A stretch of DNA of 14,008 nt from Acidimicrobiales bacterium (GTDB lineage Bacteria; Actinomycetota; Acidimicrobiia; Acidimicrobiales; Ilumatobacteraceae): the NCBI GenBank assembly GCA_030833305.1, contig JAURHL010000036.1, forward strand, positions 1 through 14,008, written 5' to 3'. A program made the position numbers and the translations under genes. The notes beneath the pieces are model-generated. The model was given only the letters and a program-made list of their open reading frames with translations. It was not told the origin of the DNA and did not search any database. Positions 13,191-14,008 of this stretch are shown piece by piece; the stretch's first letter is position 1, and each line of letters begins with the position of its first letter.

Positions 13191-13892
13191 TCACTTGCCG
13201 AGGTAACTGGCCTCTATCAGGCTGCGGTCGTTGCGCAACGTGGCGGCGTCGCCCTCCATCGCCAACTCTCCGTGGCTCAGGACGTAGGCGCGGTCGGCCA
13301 CCTGCAGGGCCATGTGCACGTGCTGTTCGACCAGCAACACGCCCGCGCCGGTTCCGTCGGCGATCTGGCGAAGGATCGGCAACAAGCGCTCCACGATGAT
13401 CGGAGCGAGACCGAGACTCATCTCGTCCACCATCAACAACTTCGGGCTGACGGTCAGAGCCCGGGCCATGGCCAGCATCTGCTGTTCGCCACCCGACAGC
13501 AAACCGGCACGACGATCCATGATGGGCTCGAGAGCCGGGAAGTAGCCGAGGGCCTTCTTCACGTCGGCGGCACCCTTGGCCGCGCCCAGCTTCAGGTTCT
13601 CGGCCACGGTGAGCTGATAGAACAGCGCGCGTCCCTCGGGCACGTGGGCCAAGCCCTCACGGGCGATCATGTGCGGACGTCGACCCTGGACCGACTTTCC
13701 GAACACCTTGATGTCACCCGAGATGATGGGCACGAGACCCGACGAGGTGAGCAACGTGGTGGTCTTGCCGGCGCCGTTGGGTCCGAGCAACGCGACCACC
13801 TCGCCCGGGTTCACGGTCAGATTCAAGCCACGAACCACCGACACGCCGTTGTAACCGGTGTTCAGGTTCTCGATCTGCAGCAATGCGTTCAT
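13191..13892 (-). CDS. livF: Branched-chain amino acid-type ABC transporter ATP-binding protein LivF
   Basis: This 233-residue ATPase belongs to a hydrophobic-amino-acid-type (HAAT) importer and drives uptake at the cytoplasmic face of the membrane. It has Walker A GPNGAGKT (37-44), the LivF-typical VPEGRALF region (84-91), signature LSGGEQQ (132-138), Walker B LLMVDE (152-157) and the switch histidine H191 in EQH. Full length matches LivF. ATG 13892 shares its A with the livG stop (TGATG), and GGAGGA inside livG is the ribosome binding site. It is convergent with the epoxide hydrolase gene, with 6 bp between stops. HAAT systems can also import aromatic acids, amides or other small acids, so a link to the catabolic cluster is possible but unproven. 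Confidence 0.94.
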   Translation of the reverse strand: MNALLQIENLNTGYNGVSVVRGLNLTVNPGEVVALLGPNGAGKTTTLLTSSGLVPIISGDIKVFGKSVQGRRPHMIAREGLAHVPEGRALFYQLTVAENLKLGAAKGAADVKKALGYFPALEPIMDRRAGLLSGGEQQMLAMARALTVSPKLLMVDEMSLGLAPIIVERLLPILRQIADGTGAGVLLVEQHVHMALQVADRAYVLSHGELAMEGDAATLRNDRSLIEASYLGK

Positions 13893-14008
13893 CAGTGTCC
13901 TCCCTCGTTCGCACTGGAGCCCAGATACGCCTCGATCACCTTGGGATCACGTTTGATCTGATCGGGTGTTCCCTCGGCGATCTTCACGCCGAATTCGATG
14001 ACGTAGAT
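13892..14008 (-). CDS. livG: ABC transporter ATP-binding protein LivG, C-terminal 38 residues only
   Basis: The window edge cuts this gene; only its 3' end is seen. The visible residues, with VIEFGVKIAEGTPDQIKRDP and VIEAYLG, match the end of LivG-type ATPases (DFG..IAEGTP..I..DP.VI.AYLG). The stop TGA at 13894-13892 overlaps the livF start by one base, showing the usual livG-livF coupling. Confidence 0.85.
   Translation of the reverse strand: MYVIEFGVKIAEGTPDQIKRDPKVIEAYLGSSANEGGH

Noticed and set aside
1..14008. CRISPR arrays, tRNA/rRNA genes, insertion sequences or prophage genes
   Set aside because: I saw no repeat-spacer pattern, no tRNA-like cloverleaf, no transposase and no terminal inverted repeats flanking the cluster.

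Overview
The window is a dense, high-GC stretch with short intergenic gaps, stop/start overlaps, three cytochrome P450 genes, an F420-type flavin-independent oxidoreductase and two apparently leaderless promoters. This points to an actinobacterium, possibly an Acidimicrobiia-like lineage; the lineage is inference from gene content and style, not from a marker gene. TGA is the stop codon of almost every gene here.

Layout. Bases 1-1185 (minus strand) carry a zinc/manganese ABC uptake pair: a permease cut by the window edge and a lipoprotein binding protein with a His-rich loop. Its promoter at 1192-1220 appears leaderless and is covered by a Zur/Fur-like palindrome. Bases 1269-3715 (plus) carry a class III aminotransferase overlapping a P450 by an ATGA. 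Bases 3717-8564 (minus) form a tight operon, transcribed in this order: an orphan PEP-utilising mobile-domain protein, an LLM-class F420-type oxidoreductase, a P450 and an SDR. Bases 8669-9958 (minus) are a third P450. Divergent from it, bases 10070-13184 (plus) carry a molybdopterin oxidoreductase, a carboxymuconolactone decarboxylase (CMD)/AhpD-like protein and a limonene-epoxide-hydrolase-family protein. Bases 13191-14008 (minus) hold livF and the 3' end of livG.

Two observations stand out. First, the CMD/AhpD-like gene (12265-12774) is split by a single in-frame TGA at 12448-12450. This lies exactly where the second residue of a CxxC redox motif is expected. It is followed 12 nt later by a perfect 8-bp stem with a GGC loop, placed as a bacterial SECIS should be. 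The best reading is a selenoprotein with a C-V-V-U active site, not a pseudogene. Second, two nearly identical inverted repeats (AACTAA-N8-TTAGTT; 18 of 20 bases identical when one is inverted) lie at 8606-8625, ahead of the PEP/LLM/P450/SDR operon, and at 10009-10028, between the third P450 and the molybdenum operon. They suggest that one regulator, probably TetR-type, controls all three units.

Together, 3717-13184 look like one co-regulated oxidative pathway for an unidentified hydrophobic compound. P450s would hydroxylate or epoxidise, the epoxide hydrolase would open epoxides, and the SDR and LLM enzymes would oxidise or reduce alcohol, carbonyl or ene groups. The molybdenum enzyme and the candidate selenoprotein would add redox steps, and the PEP-type protein might transfer a phosphoryl group. 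Substrate, electron carriers and regulator are not visible in the window.
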